Source of the DNA: Siphonodentalium dalli
Taxonomy: Eukaryota > Mollusca > Scaphopoda > Gadilida > Siphonodentaliidae
Assembly (NCBI GenBank): GCA_032622095.1
Contig: CP136067.1
Location: 176,486,556-176,550,555 of the forward strand
Direction: 5' to 3'
Length of the DNA: 64,000 nucleotides
Part shown: piece after piece, positions 46,612 to 59,118 of the stretch
How the letters are laid out: every line of letters starts with the position of its first letter
Position numbering within the stretch: the first letter of the stretch is position 1
The notes under the pieces: model-generated
Told to the model about the DNA's origin: nothing
The model's database searches: none
Seen by the model: the letters and a program-made list of their open reading frames with translations, nothing else
Translations under genes and position numbers: made by a program

Positions 46612-47669
46612 ACTAGCAGGTTAGCCCGCCACTGGCGTGGTTGGTCAGAAACATGACATTTTTAAAATTATTTTTATTCAATGAGTTAATTCTGCCTTTT
46701 TAATTTTTTAATTTAATTTTTGGTTTTTCAATGAGTTAATTCTGCCTTTTTAATCAAGAGAAATGATGGTACCCGTCCCTAAAAGAGGTATGATTTACGG
46801 TACATCGGGCGGAAAAACTGACCCGATGAAAATCTCTCCCTTCCTAGGAACGACAGACATAAGAATCACACAACATGCATTTTTTTTTTTAATTTAAATT
46901 TTTTTTTTCAATGAGTTAATTCTGCCTTTTTAATCAAGAGAAATGATGGTACCCGTCCCTAGGGCGGAAAAACTGACCCCCGATGAAATTGTCCCCCGTC
47001 CCTAAAAGAGGTATGATTCGATGAAAATCTCCCCCGTTCATAGGAACGACAGACATAAGAATCACACGACACGCATTTGTTGTTTTCCAATGAGTTAATT
47101 CTGCCTTTTTAATCAAGATAAATGCATTCCGGTTCCAGTGCGTTTTGCATCCGTAGTTTCGTACGGAGTTTAGCAACGCCGATGACAATAAAGAGCGTTA
47201 CTCGGTTAACAACGCCAAATTTGGTCAATATAAAGAGCGTGACTGTCTTAACCCCCGCAGTGCCGAGGACGGTGATTTTTATGATTGGTGTGGAGAATGA
47301 GTGATCAAAATGCCGCGACGACGATTCCCGTACGATTTTACACTTAGATGGGAAGTTTGAGCTTAATCGAGCCAGCCGTTTTCGAGTATATAGAGGACAA
47401 ATACACACACACATACACACACACACACAACACATATATATATATACGTAGTTCTCAAAATATATAGTAGACTAGCAGGTTAGCCCGCCACTGGCGGCGT
47501 TGGTCCGAAACATGACATTTTTTTGGCTTTTCAATGAGTTAATTGTGCCTTATTAATCAAGAGAAATTATGGTACCCGTCCCTAAAAGATTTAAGGTACA
47601 TCGGGCGGAAAGAACTGACCCGATGAAAAATTGTTTAATCAAGAGGAATTATGATACTCGTCCCTAAAA

Positions 47670-48092
47670 GAGGTATGCCAGCGATGTCGTTGTTGTTGGC
47701 ATTCACGGCTTGGGGCCACCCGAAAATTCTCACATTTCCGTAAAGAGAAATAGCATTGTGTGTTTTCTCGCCAACAAAGTCGTTGTTGTTGGCATTCACG
47801 GCTTGGCGAATCCAACAATGTCGTTGTTGTTGGCATTCACGGCTTGAGGCAGTGGAAGTCCCGTCAGATTCTGGGACGCATCACAGTGCCTCGTATTTAC
47901 TATATTTTAGCAGCCATATAAGCTGCGTTCTCGCAAACGTCGTTGTTGGCATTCACGGCTTGGCGAGTCCAACAATGTCGTTGTTGTTGTTGTTGGCATT
48001 CACGGCTTGAGGCAGTGGAAGTCCCGTCAGATTCTGGGACGTATCACAGTGCCTCGTATTTACTAAATTTTAGCAGCCATATAAGCTGCGTG
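47670..48092. repeat. Tandem GTCGTTGTTGTTGGCATTCA modules
   Basis: TCGTTGTTGTTGGCATTCAC + GGCTTG recurs five or more times. A block of about 80 bp (GGCAGTGGAAGTCCCGTCAG ... ATATAAGCTGCG) occurs twice at 47850-47932 and 48011-48091. A related set is at 52470-52820. Confidence 0.75.
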
Positions 48093-48120
48093 AGTTAGCA
48101 CGAATTGAGGGGATGTAAGT

Positions 48121-48574
48121 TATGGAATCATATTAGGGCCACTTGCTAATGGCGCTTTCGGCGCGATGCACCGAAAGCGACAAAAAGTGCGCCATTAGTA
48201 ACGCGCCGAAAGCGACAAAATATGCGCCGTTACGGCGCACTTTTTGTCGCTTTCGGCGCTTTCGGCGCGCGCCGAAAGTGACAAAATGTGCGATACTAGC
48301 GCATGTTTCGGCGCGCCGAAAGCGACAAAATGTGCGCCGTAACGGCGCACATTTTGTCGCTTTCGGCGCGTTACTAATGGCGCACTTTTTGTCGCTTTCG
48401 GCGTGCGCCGAAAGCGCCATTAGGCATACTTTTAGGTCCACTCCCTAATGGCGCGCGCCGGAAGCGACAAAAAGTGCGCCATTAGAGTATGTTTCGGCGC
48501 GCGCCGAAAGCGCCGAAAGCGACAAAAAGTGCGCCGAAAGCGCCATTAGCAAGTGGCCCTAATAGGATTCCATA
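48121..48574. mobile_element. 454-bp GC-rich multi-palindrome with 6-bp target duplication
   Basis: The ends TATGGAATCATATTAGGGCC and GGCCCTAATAGGATTCCATA continue as inverted ~43-bp repeats. Inside, GCGCCGAAAGCGACAAAAAG and GTGCGCCATTAG modules recur in both orientations, making nested hairpins. GTAAGT lies at 48115-48120 and 48575-48580. Two related uninterrupted sites, 52619-52627 and 52799-52807, read GTGTAAGTTTAGA with one GTAAGT. Frames on both strands come from the palindrome. Confidence 0.9.
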
Positions 48575-50537
48575 GTAAGTTTATAGCTTTAAAATCTGAA
48601 TGTATCGAAAATATACTAAGATTTTCAGCCGTAACAAGAAATGTATATATCAGAAAATTTAAATTCTATATTTTGGAAGGTATTAGCAAGTTTTGGCTCA
48701 ACGGGTTTAGCAGTTTGAAGTGAATATGGATATAAAAATATACATATACAGATATAAAAAATGTAGAGTTACGCCTCTTGGATCGCGAGCGAATCGATAA
48801 CGAAACCCATCGTATCGAAACGAAAGTCGCATTTTAAGGGTCAAGGGGTGCTCAGAGCTCGTCCAAAATGCGACGTCGACGATCCCCGTGTGTGTTTTAC
48901 ACTTATATACGAAATTTGAGCTCGATACGACCAGCCGTTTTCGATTCTATGAAGTACCCACACACACACACACACACATATATATATACACACTAGAAGG
49001 TGACCCGACTTCGTCCGGGCTTTGACCTTGAATTGTCTATTTTGAAGGACAAGGTCAAGTGGGGTCACGATTTGACCCGTCCAAAACACTGCCCGAACAA
49101 AAGTACCCGACAAAAGTACCCGTCGAAATCCATCCTGTTTTACCCGATTTGACCTTGAATTGATCATTTTGAAAATCAAGGTCAGGTCGTGGTCACGACT
49201 CGACCCGTCCAAAACACTCAGTGGACAAAAGTAACCCCACGTATCAAATTTCGTCGAAATCCCATCAAAATTGGCGATATGACCCGATTTCAAGGTCAAT
49301 GTCACGTCGCACGGGCAAATGAATATGCTTATGAGACTCCCCATACGAAAGTACCCCCAGATACCAAGTTTCATCGAAATCCCGTAATATTCGGGCGTTT
49401 GACCTTGAAATGACCCGATTTCAAGGTCAATGTCACGTCGCACGGGCAAATTAATAGGTTTATGCCACTCCCCGGCCGAAGATACCCCTCACATACCAAG
49501 TTTCATCGAAATCCCGTGATATTCGGGCGTTTGACCTTGAAATTACCCGATTTCAAGGTCAATGTCACGTCGCACGGGCAAATTAATAGGCCTATGCCCG
49601 TTCCCGGCCGAAAATATCCCCACATACAAAGTTTCATCGAAATCGGGTCGGCCGTTTTCGAGTTCATCGCGAACACACAGACACACAGACAGACAGATCT
49701 TCCAAAATATATAATAGATATACTAGCAGGTAAGCCCGCCACTGGCGGCATTCGTCTCATGGCTTTGTTTCAGAAACATGACATTTTTTTAATTTAACCA
49801 AATTTCAAGTCGATAGCTCCACCCGTTTCCGAGATCAGGTCTGTGCACGCGCGAAGCTTGCGTCGCACGGGCTCGGCGACCCGATAAAATTCGTATCCGG
49901 AGCAAGATACATTCACATAGGAAATTTCAAGTCGATAGCTCCACCCGTTTCCGAGATCTCGTCTGCGCACGCACTGCACGGGCGTCGCACGGGCTCGGCG
50001 ACCCGATAAAATTCGTACCCGGGGCAAGATACATTCACATACCAAATTTCAAGTCGATAGCTCCACCCGTTTCCGAGATAACGCATTCTTTGTTTTTCAA
50101 TGAGTTAATTCATGGTACCCGTCCTCCCCGTCCTAAACTTCAGAGCGGACAGTCAATTAAACCCGTCGTGAAAGTCGAGATAATTGCATTTCGTCCGCAT
50201 CCGTATTTCGGACGCATGGGGTCAGTCGTTTAGCCACGTCCATTGGAATCCGCATCCGTATTTCGGACGCATGGGGTCAGTCGTTTAGCCACGTCCATTG
50301 CAATAAAGAGCGTTAATTGTTAACACCTCCGTATAAGGTCAATATAAAGATCGATAATGTCTTAACCACCGCAGTGCCGTTTTTTGTGACTGAGATTGGA
50401 GAATGGGTGCTCTGATCTTCTCCAAAACGCGACCACGGCGGTGTCGGTGGGATTTTACACTTATATACTAAATTTGAGCTAAATCTGTACACGCGTTTTC
50501 GATTCTATGAAGTACCCACATACACATATACACACAT

Positions 50538-50577
<40 letters not shown>

Positions 50578-52469
50578 GTAGTTGTCAAATTATATAGTAG
50601 ACTAGCATGTTAGGCCGCCACTGGCGTGCTTGGTCAGAAACATGACAATGTTTTATGTTTTGTTTGTGTTTTTCAATGAGTTAATATTGGGTTTTTCAAT
50701 ATTTTACCCGATTTGACCTTGAATTGATCATTTTCAAGGTCAAGGTCATGTCGGGGTCACAATATATAATTTGTGGGTACCCGTTTGAAGGTTAAGACTG
50801 ACCCGATGAAAACTTCCCCCGTTCCTAGGAACGACAGACATAATAATGTTTCACACAATGCGACGTCGACGATCCCGGTGTGTTATTACACTTATATACG
50901 AAGTTTGAGCTCACCTAGGGCGGAAAAACTTACCCGATCCGCGTTGTTAGGAACACAACACGCTCCGCGATCTTAGGAACACAACACGCTCATGTCTATA
51001 CACACCCAGACCCAGAAGAGGTATGATTTTTTTTAACCTGCCCGTGGCCATTGAGCATTCCCTGACAGAGGTTGTCCACCCTTACGAGATGGTCAATAGT
51101 CCCCGCAAAGTTAATCCCGTCGTGAACCCCATCCTCGCAAAGAGCGGACAGTCAATTAATCTCGTCGTGAACGCCATCACCAACGCGACGTAATTTTGTT
51201 TGGTATCATGTGTTGCGTTCTAAAAATAGGAAAGCACTTGTTCCCGTATACGTTTGCGTAAATACGAAATTGTGAGTGTTGGTTTGCAACCGGGATTTCT
51301 GAGAAGCATTATGCCTATAACTACCCCCCCCCCCCCTAAGCCCTGACCTAAGTGTCATACATACTATAACAATGATGTTGTAATAGTACTATGGCATCCA
51401 ATAAATCTCCCCGCATAGGAAAGCACTCAATGTTCCCGTATATCTCTCTGCAGATGCTAATGACGTTGAATGGTAAACAGACGCTCTTTATAGCGATGCG
51501 TCAAAAACAAACGCTCATTACATTATCACTTGATTAACCCCCGCCGTGCCTTTGCGGTGATTTGGGAGTAGATAAAGGGTGCTCAGAGCTTCGCCAAAAC
51601 GCGACAACTACGGTGTTCGTGGGTTTTTACCATTAGATGGGAAGTTTGAACTCAATCGAGCCAGCCGTTTTCGATTCTATAAAGTACACACACACATATA
51701 TATATATATACGGAAGTCTCAAAATATATAGTACTAGCAGGTTAGCCCGCCACTGGCGGCATTCGTCCCATGGCTTTGTTCGAAAAAGCAATTGCAACAG
51801 GTTCCGAGACACTTGTGCTGCATTTGTACCAAATTTCGTCAGAAACATGACATTTTAAAAATTATTTTGTTTTTATTTATTTTGGTTTTTTATTTTTTAA
51901 TATGAATTTAATGTTTTTTAAATTTAATATATTTTGTTTCTGAATTGATTTTTTATTTTTAAATTTTTTTAATTTTAAATTGTTTTAATTAAATTTTAAA
52001 TTGTTTTAATTAAATTTGTTGTTTCTGGCGGAAAATTTAACCCGTAGAAATCCCCCCTTCCTAGGAACGACAGACAACGCATTCTTTGTTTCGTGAAATC
52101 TATCTAGGTTAACATTGCATTGAATTGAAATTAAATTTTAAAATGTTTTAATTAAATTTTTTGTTTCTGGCGGAAAAATTTTCCCATAGAAATCCCCCTT
52201 CCTAGGAACGACAGACAACGCATTCTTTGTTTCGTGAAATCTCTCTACGATAACATTGCATTGAATTGAAAACAAACGCTTCCCGTCGGGAAATCTGTCT
52301 GCATAATATTTCGAGTCTGCCGTACCCGTCCTACTGTCGTGAAATCTCTCTGCATAATATTTCGAGCGATAACATTGCATTGAATCTGTTGTTGGCATTC
52401 AGGGCTTCGGGTCGTTGGTTGTTGGCACCACGGCTCCCCGAAAAATCTCACATTGCCGAAAACGTGTAT

Positions 52470-52825
52470 TTAGTAATTTTAACTAATTATTTTGTCGCCA
52501 ACAATATCGTTGTTGTTGATATTTACGGCTTGGGGGCTATTTTCTCGCCAACAATGTCGTTGGCGTTCACGATTTGGGGCAGTGTGTATAGCTGCGTCAG
52601 TTAGCAGGAATTGTGGTGTGTAAGTTTAGACTTTAAAATCTGAATGTTTCGGAAATTTTTAACTAATTATTTTCTCGCCAACAATATCGTTGTTGTTGAT
52701 ATTTACGGTTTGGGGGCTATGTTCTCGCCAACAATGTCGTTGGCGTTCACGTTTTGGGGCAGTGTGTATAGCTGCGTCAGTTAGCACGAATCGAGGGGTG
52801 TAAGTTTAGAGCTTGTTTATCTGAA
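52470..52825. repeat. ~185-bp tandem duplication in the last array unit
   Basis: AACTAATTATTTTGTCGCCAAC...GGCAGTGTGTATAGCTGCGT at 52479-52600 repeats at 52661-52785 with few changes. Both units end in the GTTAGCA...GTGTAAGTTTAGA sequence that is the empty site for the 48121-48574 element. Confidence 0.8.
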
Positions 52826-53349
52826 TGTTTCGGAAATAGACTAAGATTTTCAGCCGTAACAAAAAAAGTATACATCAGAAAATGTAAATTCTATATTTTG
52901 CGAGGTATTAGCAAGTTTTGGCTCAACGTGTTTAGCAGTTTGAAGTGAATATGGATATAAAAATATACATATACAGATATAAAAAAAATGTAGAGTTACT
53001 CCTCTTCGATCGCGAGCGAATATCAATTAACCCCGAAGTGCCGATTGCGGTGATTTGGGAATGGAGAAACGGTGCTCTGAGCTTCTCCGAAACGCGACCA
53101 CGGCCGTGTCGGTGTTATTTTACACTTACATACGAAATTTGAGCTCAATCTGAACACGCGTTTTGGATTCCATGAAGTACCCACATACATATATATATAT
53201 ATACACACACACATATATATACGTAGTTCTCAAAGTATATATTAGATACGGAAGTCTCAAAATATATAGGAGATTTATATTTATGGCTAATAATATGATC
53301 TTGGGGGCGTTACCATTTCTGACTATGGTTTTCTTGTTAATACTTGTTG

Positions 53350-54364
53350 CTCTAAATAATCTATTTCACAGCTCGAGATTACATGCTTTGTTGTAACTTT
53401 TTGAGCCGATATCACAATAAGCATTGAATTAATCACCCGGGAGAAATACCATAATTGTAGGCGACTCAAAGCAAAATCGCCCACAAAGTCACATAAATCG
53501 AGCAATTTCAATCTACAGTGAAGTACATTATTGAGGAACAGATAATAGCTAAGAAATATATTACATGCACTGTGTTTTCAAAGCTAGACACTTCCATGTC
53601 ACAGCATCATAAAGTTCACAGGTCTTGTACTGGTAGAGTATGGTCTCATACAAATTGGTTTTTTGTTTGTTGTTCTTTTTTGCAAAGACTGATCGTTATC
53701 TTGATACATACAAATATTGTGTATGAAATGAATATATACGTGCTTGATTTAAACAATATTTATTTGCCTCAATTAATATTACATTTATGATGGACAACAT
53801 TTTGATGACGGAAACATGAGCAGAATAGAAAAGTGGAAGAGGATCTAGCAGCAAGCAGATATCTGCTTAAATTGTTGAGCTATCTCCTCAGACAAGTAGA
53901 AAGATTATAGAAATAAAGAAAGCGCGAATGGCAAGTGGCCGATTTTGAGAAACAATAGGTTTAAGAAGTGATGGTATAATATGTAATTGTACAGACAAGT
54001 TTACAATATGTGTTGAAAGGATAAATAAGCTTATACGTGCTTAAAGTCGGCGATGCCGACATGTGAAAGTTCTTCTGACCACAAGATCCGGTATTTTGGT
54101 TACATTTATTATGATTAGACGCGCACGCATTATCTGGCACACTAGATATGAGAATAATAAGAAATTTAGGCTGATATTATATTACATCACGATTATAAAG
54201 GTGACCATATAACCGAGAAACAGAAGTGGCCAGCGGAGGGCCATTGGTGCACATGCCTATGGTACGTGGTTGTGTGCGCACGTGACCATCGGTGGGCATT
54301 GGTGTTTTCGGATCTATATGTTAATGATCACGTGAAACGTTTGGATATATGTTCTTTATATATT
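53350..54364. other. Unassigned stretch between the two arrays
   Basis: No gene or repeat copy recognised. A short frame at 53518-53790 has no family features. Confidence 0.4.
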
Positions 54365-57300
54365 ACTAGCAGATTAGCCCGCCACTGGCGTGGTTGGTCA
54401 GAAACATGAATTTTTTTTAATTATTTTGTTCAATGAGTTAATTCTGCCTTTTTTAATTTTTTAATTTAAATTTTTTTTTTTTTCAATGAGTTAATTCTGC
54501 CTTTTTAATCAAGAGAAATGGTGGTACCCGTCCCTAAAAGAGGTATGATTTACAGTACATCGGGCGGAAAAACTGACCCGATGAAAATCCCCCCCCTTCC
54601 TAGGAACGACAGACATAAGAATCACACAACACGCATTTTTTGTTTTTCAATGGGGGAGAATTTCATCGGGTCACCTTAAATCATACCTCTTTTAGGGACA
54701 CCTTCCTAAGAACGACAGACATAACAATCAGACAACACGCATTTTTTTATTTTTTGTTAAGAATCACACACACACATTTTTTTGTTTTTCAATGAGTTAA
54801 TTCTGCCTTTCAATTCTGCCTTTTTAATCAAGAGAAATGATGGTACCCGTCCCTAGGGCGGAAAAACTGACCCGATGAAATTCTCCCCCGTCCCTAAAAG
54901 AGGTATGATTCGATGAAAATCTCCCCCGCTCCTAGGAACGACAGACATAAGAATCACACGACACGCATTAGTTGTTTTCCAATGAGTTAATTCTGCCTTT
55001 TTAATCAAGATAAATGCATTCCGGTTCCGGTGCGTTTTGTGATTCCGGTGCGTTTTGTGATTCGATGAAAATCTCCCCCGTTCCTAGGAACGACAGACAT
55101 AAGAATCACACGACACGCATTTGTTGTTTTCCAATGAGTTAATTCTGCCTTTTTAATCAAGATAAATGCACTCCGGTTCCGGTGCGTTTTGCATCCGTAG
55201 TTTCGTACGCATTCGTACGCATAGGTGACCGTTTAGCAACGCCGACGGCAATAAAGAGCGTTACTCGGTTAACAACGCCAAATTTGGTAAATATAAAGAG
55301 CGTGACTGTCTTAACCCCCGCAGTGCCGAGGACGGTGATTTTGATGATTGGGAGTGGAGAATGAGTGCTCAGAGCTTCTCCAAAACGCCGCGACGACGAT
55401 TCCCATGGGATTTTACCAATAGATGGGAAGTTTGAGCTCAATCGAGCCAGCCGTTTTCGATTCTATAGAGGACAAATATACACACACACACATATATATA
55501 TGTATACGGAAGTCTCAAAATATATAGTAGACTAGCATGTTAGCCCGCCACTGTCGGCGTTCGTCCCATGGCTTTGTCAGAAACAAGACTTTGTTTTCAA
55601 TGAGTGAATTCTGCCGTTTTAATCACGAGAAATGATGGTCTCACCATGGACCAACAATTCAAGTAGGCTACAACATTTGGGAATTTTTCCCCACACCAAA
55701 AATACAAACCCAGTTAATCAGGAAATAGTATTTGTTTATGTCTATACATTCATCTAAGAGTTTCTTAATCCATTAATTATCGTTGTTCATTGATTCGTTA
55801 ATTGAACTGAGTTGTCAGAATACAAAACTGAAAACGTGAGGAGACACATGAGATAATCAAAGAGTGAATTCTGCCTTTTTAATCAAGAGAAATGATGGTC
55901 TCACCATGGACCAACAATTCAAGTAGGCTACAACATTTGGGAACTTTTTCCCACACCAATTCAATTTCCAATAAATCTCTCGGCATAATAACGTAAACAA
56001 AAGCCGATTGCAGAATAATGTTGGTAGTGTGAGTTATTCACTCGACCGAATGGCAGTCTTGCTATTCACGAAGGATGAAATGAACTCAAATGTATTGTTC
56101 CCGTATCTTATGACTTCCAATAAATAACGTAAACAAAAGCATAAAGAGCGTTAATCGGTTAACCAAGCCCAATATGGGAAACATAAAGAGCGTTCTGTAT
56201 AAGGCAATTTAGCACTCCTGCCATTGGCGGTGGGGAGTGGATAACGGGTGAAGGAGTCTTCGCACGGGCATGCGAATGATTCGACGACCATTCCCGTGAT
56301 ATTTTACCCTTATATGGGAAGTTTGAGCTCAATCGAGCTAGCCGTTTTCGAGTCTATAGAGGACAAATATACACACACACATATATATATACGTATTTCT
56401 CAAAAAGCAATTGCAACAGCTTCCGAGACACGTATGCTGCACCTAGGTGTAAAATTTCGTCGAAATCCGCCAGTTTTACCTGATTTGACCTTGAATTGAT
56501 CATTTTCAAGGTCAAGGTCAGGTCAGGGTCACAATTTAACCCGTCCATGACACTTCCCGCACAAAAGTACCCGTAGGTAGCATGTTTGAGCTCAATCCGT
56601 TCGAGTCTATAAAGGACACACACATATATATCATTTGTGGGTACTCGTTTCAAGGTGAAGATCACCTCGGTCGGAAAAAGTGACCCAATGAAAATCTCCC
56701 CCGTTCCTATGAAGTCCTAAGTACGTAAGAATCACACAACACGCTCATGTCTGGATACCAGACGTAAGAATGGATACCAGACGCAAGCAACACACTACAC
56801 AAATACGCTATTTATCAACGACACTGCGGATACGAACGCTCTTTAACTATCAACGCGATGAACCCCAAAGTGCCGTTTTTTGTGACTCGGTGTGGAGAAT
56901 GGGTGCTCGGATCTTCTCGAAACCGCCGCGACGACCATTCCCGTGGATTTGTACCCTTAGATGGGAAGTTTGGTCTCGATCGGTGCAGCCGTTTTCGATT
57001 CTATAAAGTATATACACACATACACACACACATATATATATATTTATATACGTAGTTCTCAAAATATATAGTAGACAAGCAGATTAGACCGCCACTGGCG
57101 TGGTTGGTCAGAAACATAACATTTTTTAAATTATTTTTATTCAATGAGTTAATTCTGCCTTTTAATTTTTTAATTACATTTTTTGTTTTTCAATTAGTTA
57201 ATTCTGCTTTTTTAATCAAGAGCGGAAAAACTGACCCGATGAAAATCTGCCCCCCCCCCTTTCCTAGGAAGTTAATTCAGCCTTTTTAATCAAGAGAAAT

Positions 57301-57915
57301 TATGGTACCCGTCCCTAAAAGAGGTATGATTTAAGGTGACCCGATGAAATCCCCCCCCCCTTCCTAAGAACGACAGACATAAGAATCACACAACACACAT
57401 TTTTTTATTTTTTGTTTTTCAATAAGTTAATTTTTAATTTAATTTTTTGTTAAGAATCACACAACACGCATTTTTTTCATTGAGTCAATTCTGCCTTTCA
57501 ATTCTGCCTTTTTAATCAAGAGAAATGATTGTACCCGTCCCTAGGGCGGAAAAACTGACCCGATGAAATTCTCCCCTGTCCCTAAAAGAGGTATGATTCG
57601 ATGAAAATCTCCCCCGTTCCGTTTTCCAATGAGTTTATTCTGCCTTTTTAATCAAGATAAATGCATTCCGGTTCCGGTCAATATAAAGAGCGTGACTGTC
57701 TTAACCCCCACAGTGCCGAGGACGGTGATTTTGATGATTGGGAGTAGAGAATGAGTGCTCAGAGCTTCTCCAAAACGCCGCGACGACGATTCCCGTGGGA
57801 TTTTACCATTAGATGGGAAGTTTGAGCTCAATCGAGCCAGCCGTTTTCGATTCTATAGAGGACAAATATACACACACACACATATATATATACGGAAGTC
57901 TCAAAATATATAGTA
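54365..57915 (+). mobile_element. Second head-to-tail array of ACTAGCAGG elements (three units)
   Basis: Units start at 54365 (ACTAGCAGATTAGCCCGCCA), 55531 (ACTAGCATGTTAGCCCGCCA) and 57075 (ACAAGCAGATTAGACCGCCA). Each ends GTCTCAAAATATATAGTAG or GTTCTCAAAATATATAGTAG. Internal modules match the first array, including AATAAAGAGCGTTACTCGGT, CAGTGCCGAGGACGGTGATT and the CAGCCGTTTTCGA block. Within 54365-55530 the AATGAGTTAATTCTGCCTTT module repeats several times. No coding frame. Confidence 0.75.
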
Positions 57916-58146
57916 GAAGATGTGTCTAAATGTCAAATATGATTTTTTTGACAAATAAATATATGTCTGCATATATACGGGCGTAAACCGGAGTAGATTC
58001 GTGCGCGATCTACGACAGAAATGATGAGATCGTACCCACATGTATGATATCGATGAGATCGTACCTATGATATCGTGCATATGATATCGATGATGGGAAG
58101 TTATGCCAGAAAGAAAACCCCACACCGAAAAAGGGGAGGGGAGGGG

Positions 58147-58250
58147 GCCGCGCGCGCCAATTTTGTTTACATAAGAACAATAACTCTAAAAGAAAAATAG
58201 AGGTACGGACGCGTCAAGTTTATATAATACCGCACCGCATTCTCTAGAAT
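58147..58250 (+). promoter_or_regulatory. Promoter module 1 (upstream of the PC4-like gene)
   Basis: GGCCGCGCGCGCCAATT, then AACTCTAAAAGAAAAATAGA, GGTACGGACGCGT and a TATATAAT box at 58221-58228, then ACCGCACC. The same series of blocks in the same order recurs at 58971-59062 upstream of the next gene. Confidence 0.65.
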
Positions 58251-58362
58251 TAGAAATGAAACGTGTCTGGAACACGTTAATATTATGCATTTTGATTGGT
58301 TGAAAATTAGAATAAACGCGAGTTCATTACACAATATATTCATTACTGCAAAAACATAAGAT

Positions 58363-58854
58363 ATGGAAGGAAAAAAGTTCAGCCATCAACTGGGGAGTAA
58401 AATTTTCGCAAATGTCAGCGAATTTAAAGGCGAAATACGTATTGATATACGTAGTTGGGTTGATGGATTATATCCGGGACTTAAAGGAATGTCCATGGAC
58501 AAGAATCGCTGGTATAACTTTTACTCATTCACTGATGATATGCACTCGGCTATAACAGAGGGGAAATCTGCTGAATTTCATATCTGGAATAAGACATTTT
58601 TATGCTATAGTCAATATTTTCAGATGGTGCATATACGAGACTATTATAAAACTATGGAAGACGTGATGAAACCGTCGAAACGTGGAATCTGTTTGACTGT
58701 TCAAGAATTCCAGAATTTATGTGAACTAAAGAGTGACATTTCAGAGACAATACTCGACTGGACTGAGTTCACACCGTGCTCGTTCAGTCACGACAATCAA
58801 GAATCGTATATGCTATGCGATACGTGTTGCACGGTCAATTTGATGAAATTTTGA
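58363..58854 (+). CDS. Protein with two PC4/p15-like domains
   Basis: ATG 58363 opens 163 codons ending at TGA 58852-58854, without introns. Residues ~5-50 (FSHQLGSKIFANVSEFKGEI, RIDIRSWVDGLYPGLKGMSM) match the PC4/p15 transcriptional-coactivator fold: a variable strand, the K/RxDIR strand and the P-x-KG turn before a tryptophan helix (RW). Residues ~70-125 (AEFHIWNKTFLCYSQYFQMV, HIRDYYKTMEDVMKPSKRGI, LTVQEFQNLCEL) repeat the same pattern, so it is probably a tandem-domain version. The C-terminus has a Cys cluster (CDTCC). PC4 folds bind single-stranded DNA and act in transcription or replication. An ATTAAA signal overlaps the stop. The TATA box is at 58221. A viral or mobile origin is an inference from its compactness. 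Confidence 0.7.
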   Translation: MEGKKFSHQLGSKIFANVSEFKGEIRIDIRSWVDGLYPGLKGMSMDKNRWYNFYSFTDDMHSAITEGKSAEFHIWNKTFLCYSQYFQMVHIRDYYKTMEDVMKPSKRGICLTVQEFQNLCELKSDISETILDWTEFTPCSFSHDNQESYMLCDTCCTVNLMKF

Positions 58855-58859
58855 TTAAA
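58854..58859 (+). terminator. Variant poly(A) signal ATTAAA overlapping the stop codon
   Basis: The last base of the TGA stop is the first base of ATTAAA. Confidence 0.45.
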
Positions 58860-58970
58860 TAATAATTCAAATACGTATGTTTGTTATTCATGTGACCTTA
58901 TACGCGTCATATACAAATGCTCATTAAATTATCACTCGATTAATCAATCCCTACCAAGGATGGTGACAGG

Positions 58971-59062
58971 GGCCGCACGCGCGCCAATTGCTTTTACCTA
59001 AGAACACTAACTCTAAACGAAAAATAGAGGTACGAACGCGTGAGTTTATAATACCACACCAT
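58971..59062 (+). promoter_or_regulatory. Promoter module 2 (upstream of the C2H2 gene)
   Basis: GGCCGCACGCGCGCCAATT, AACTCTAAACGAAAAATAGA, GGTACGAACGCGT and a TATAAT box at 59047-59052, then ACCACACC. It aligns with 58147-58250 along its length. The ATG follows the TATA box by about 70 bp. Confidence 0.7.
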
Positions 59063-59118
59063 ATTCGCTCATCTTTTCGCTCGTATAAGGACGATAGTTC
59101 TTCCCATAATTCGAGACA

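Larger units (their letters stand above)
46612..53270 (+). mobile_element. Head-to-tail array of ACTAGCAGG elements (six units)
   Basis: Units begin at 46612, 47471, 48992, 49722, 50601 and 51733 with ACTAG(C/A)AGG or ACTAGCATG, usually followed by TTAGCCCGCCACTGGCG. They end with a CAGCCGTTTTCGA block, a CACACA/TATATA microsatellite and GTCTCAAAATATATAGTAG or a variant. Bodies differ in length (about 0.7-1.5 kb) and share modules: AATGAGTTAATTCTGCCTTT, CCTAGGAACGACAGACATAA, AATAAAGAGCGTTA, and GACCTTGAAATGACCCG phrases in unit 3. The intact RA copy at 36800-36850 is the uninterrupted target. No transposase seen. Confidence 0.75.

Noticed and set aside
47122-47435. Frames of 60-108 codons repeated near 55157-55441
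   Set aside because: They are recurrent modules of the ACTAGCAGG elements; homologous units carry indels that break the frame, so there is no sign of coding constraint.
48133-48448. ~100-codon frames on both strands in the GC-rich block
   Set aside because: Almost identical peptides on both strands show that the palindrome, not a gene, keeps the frames open.
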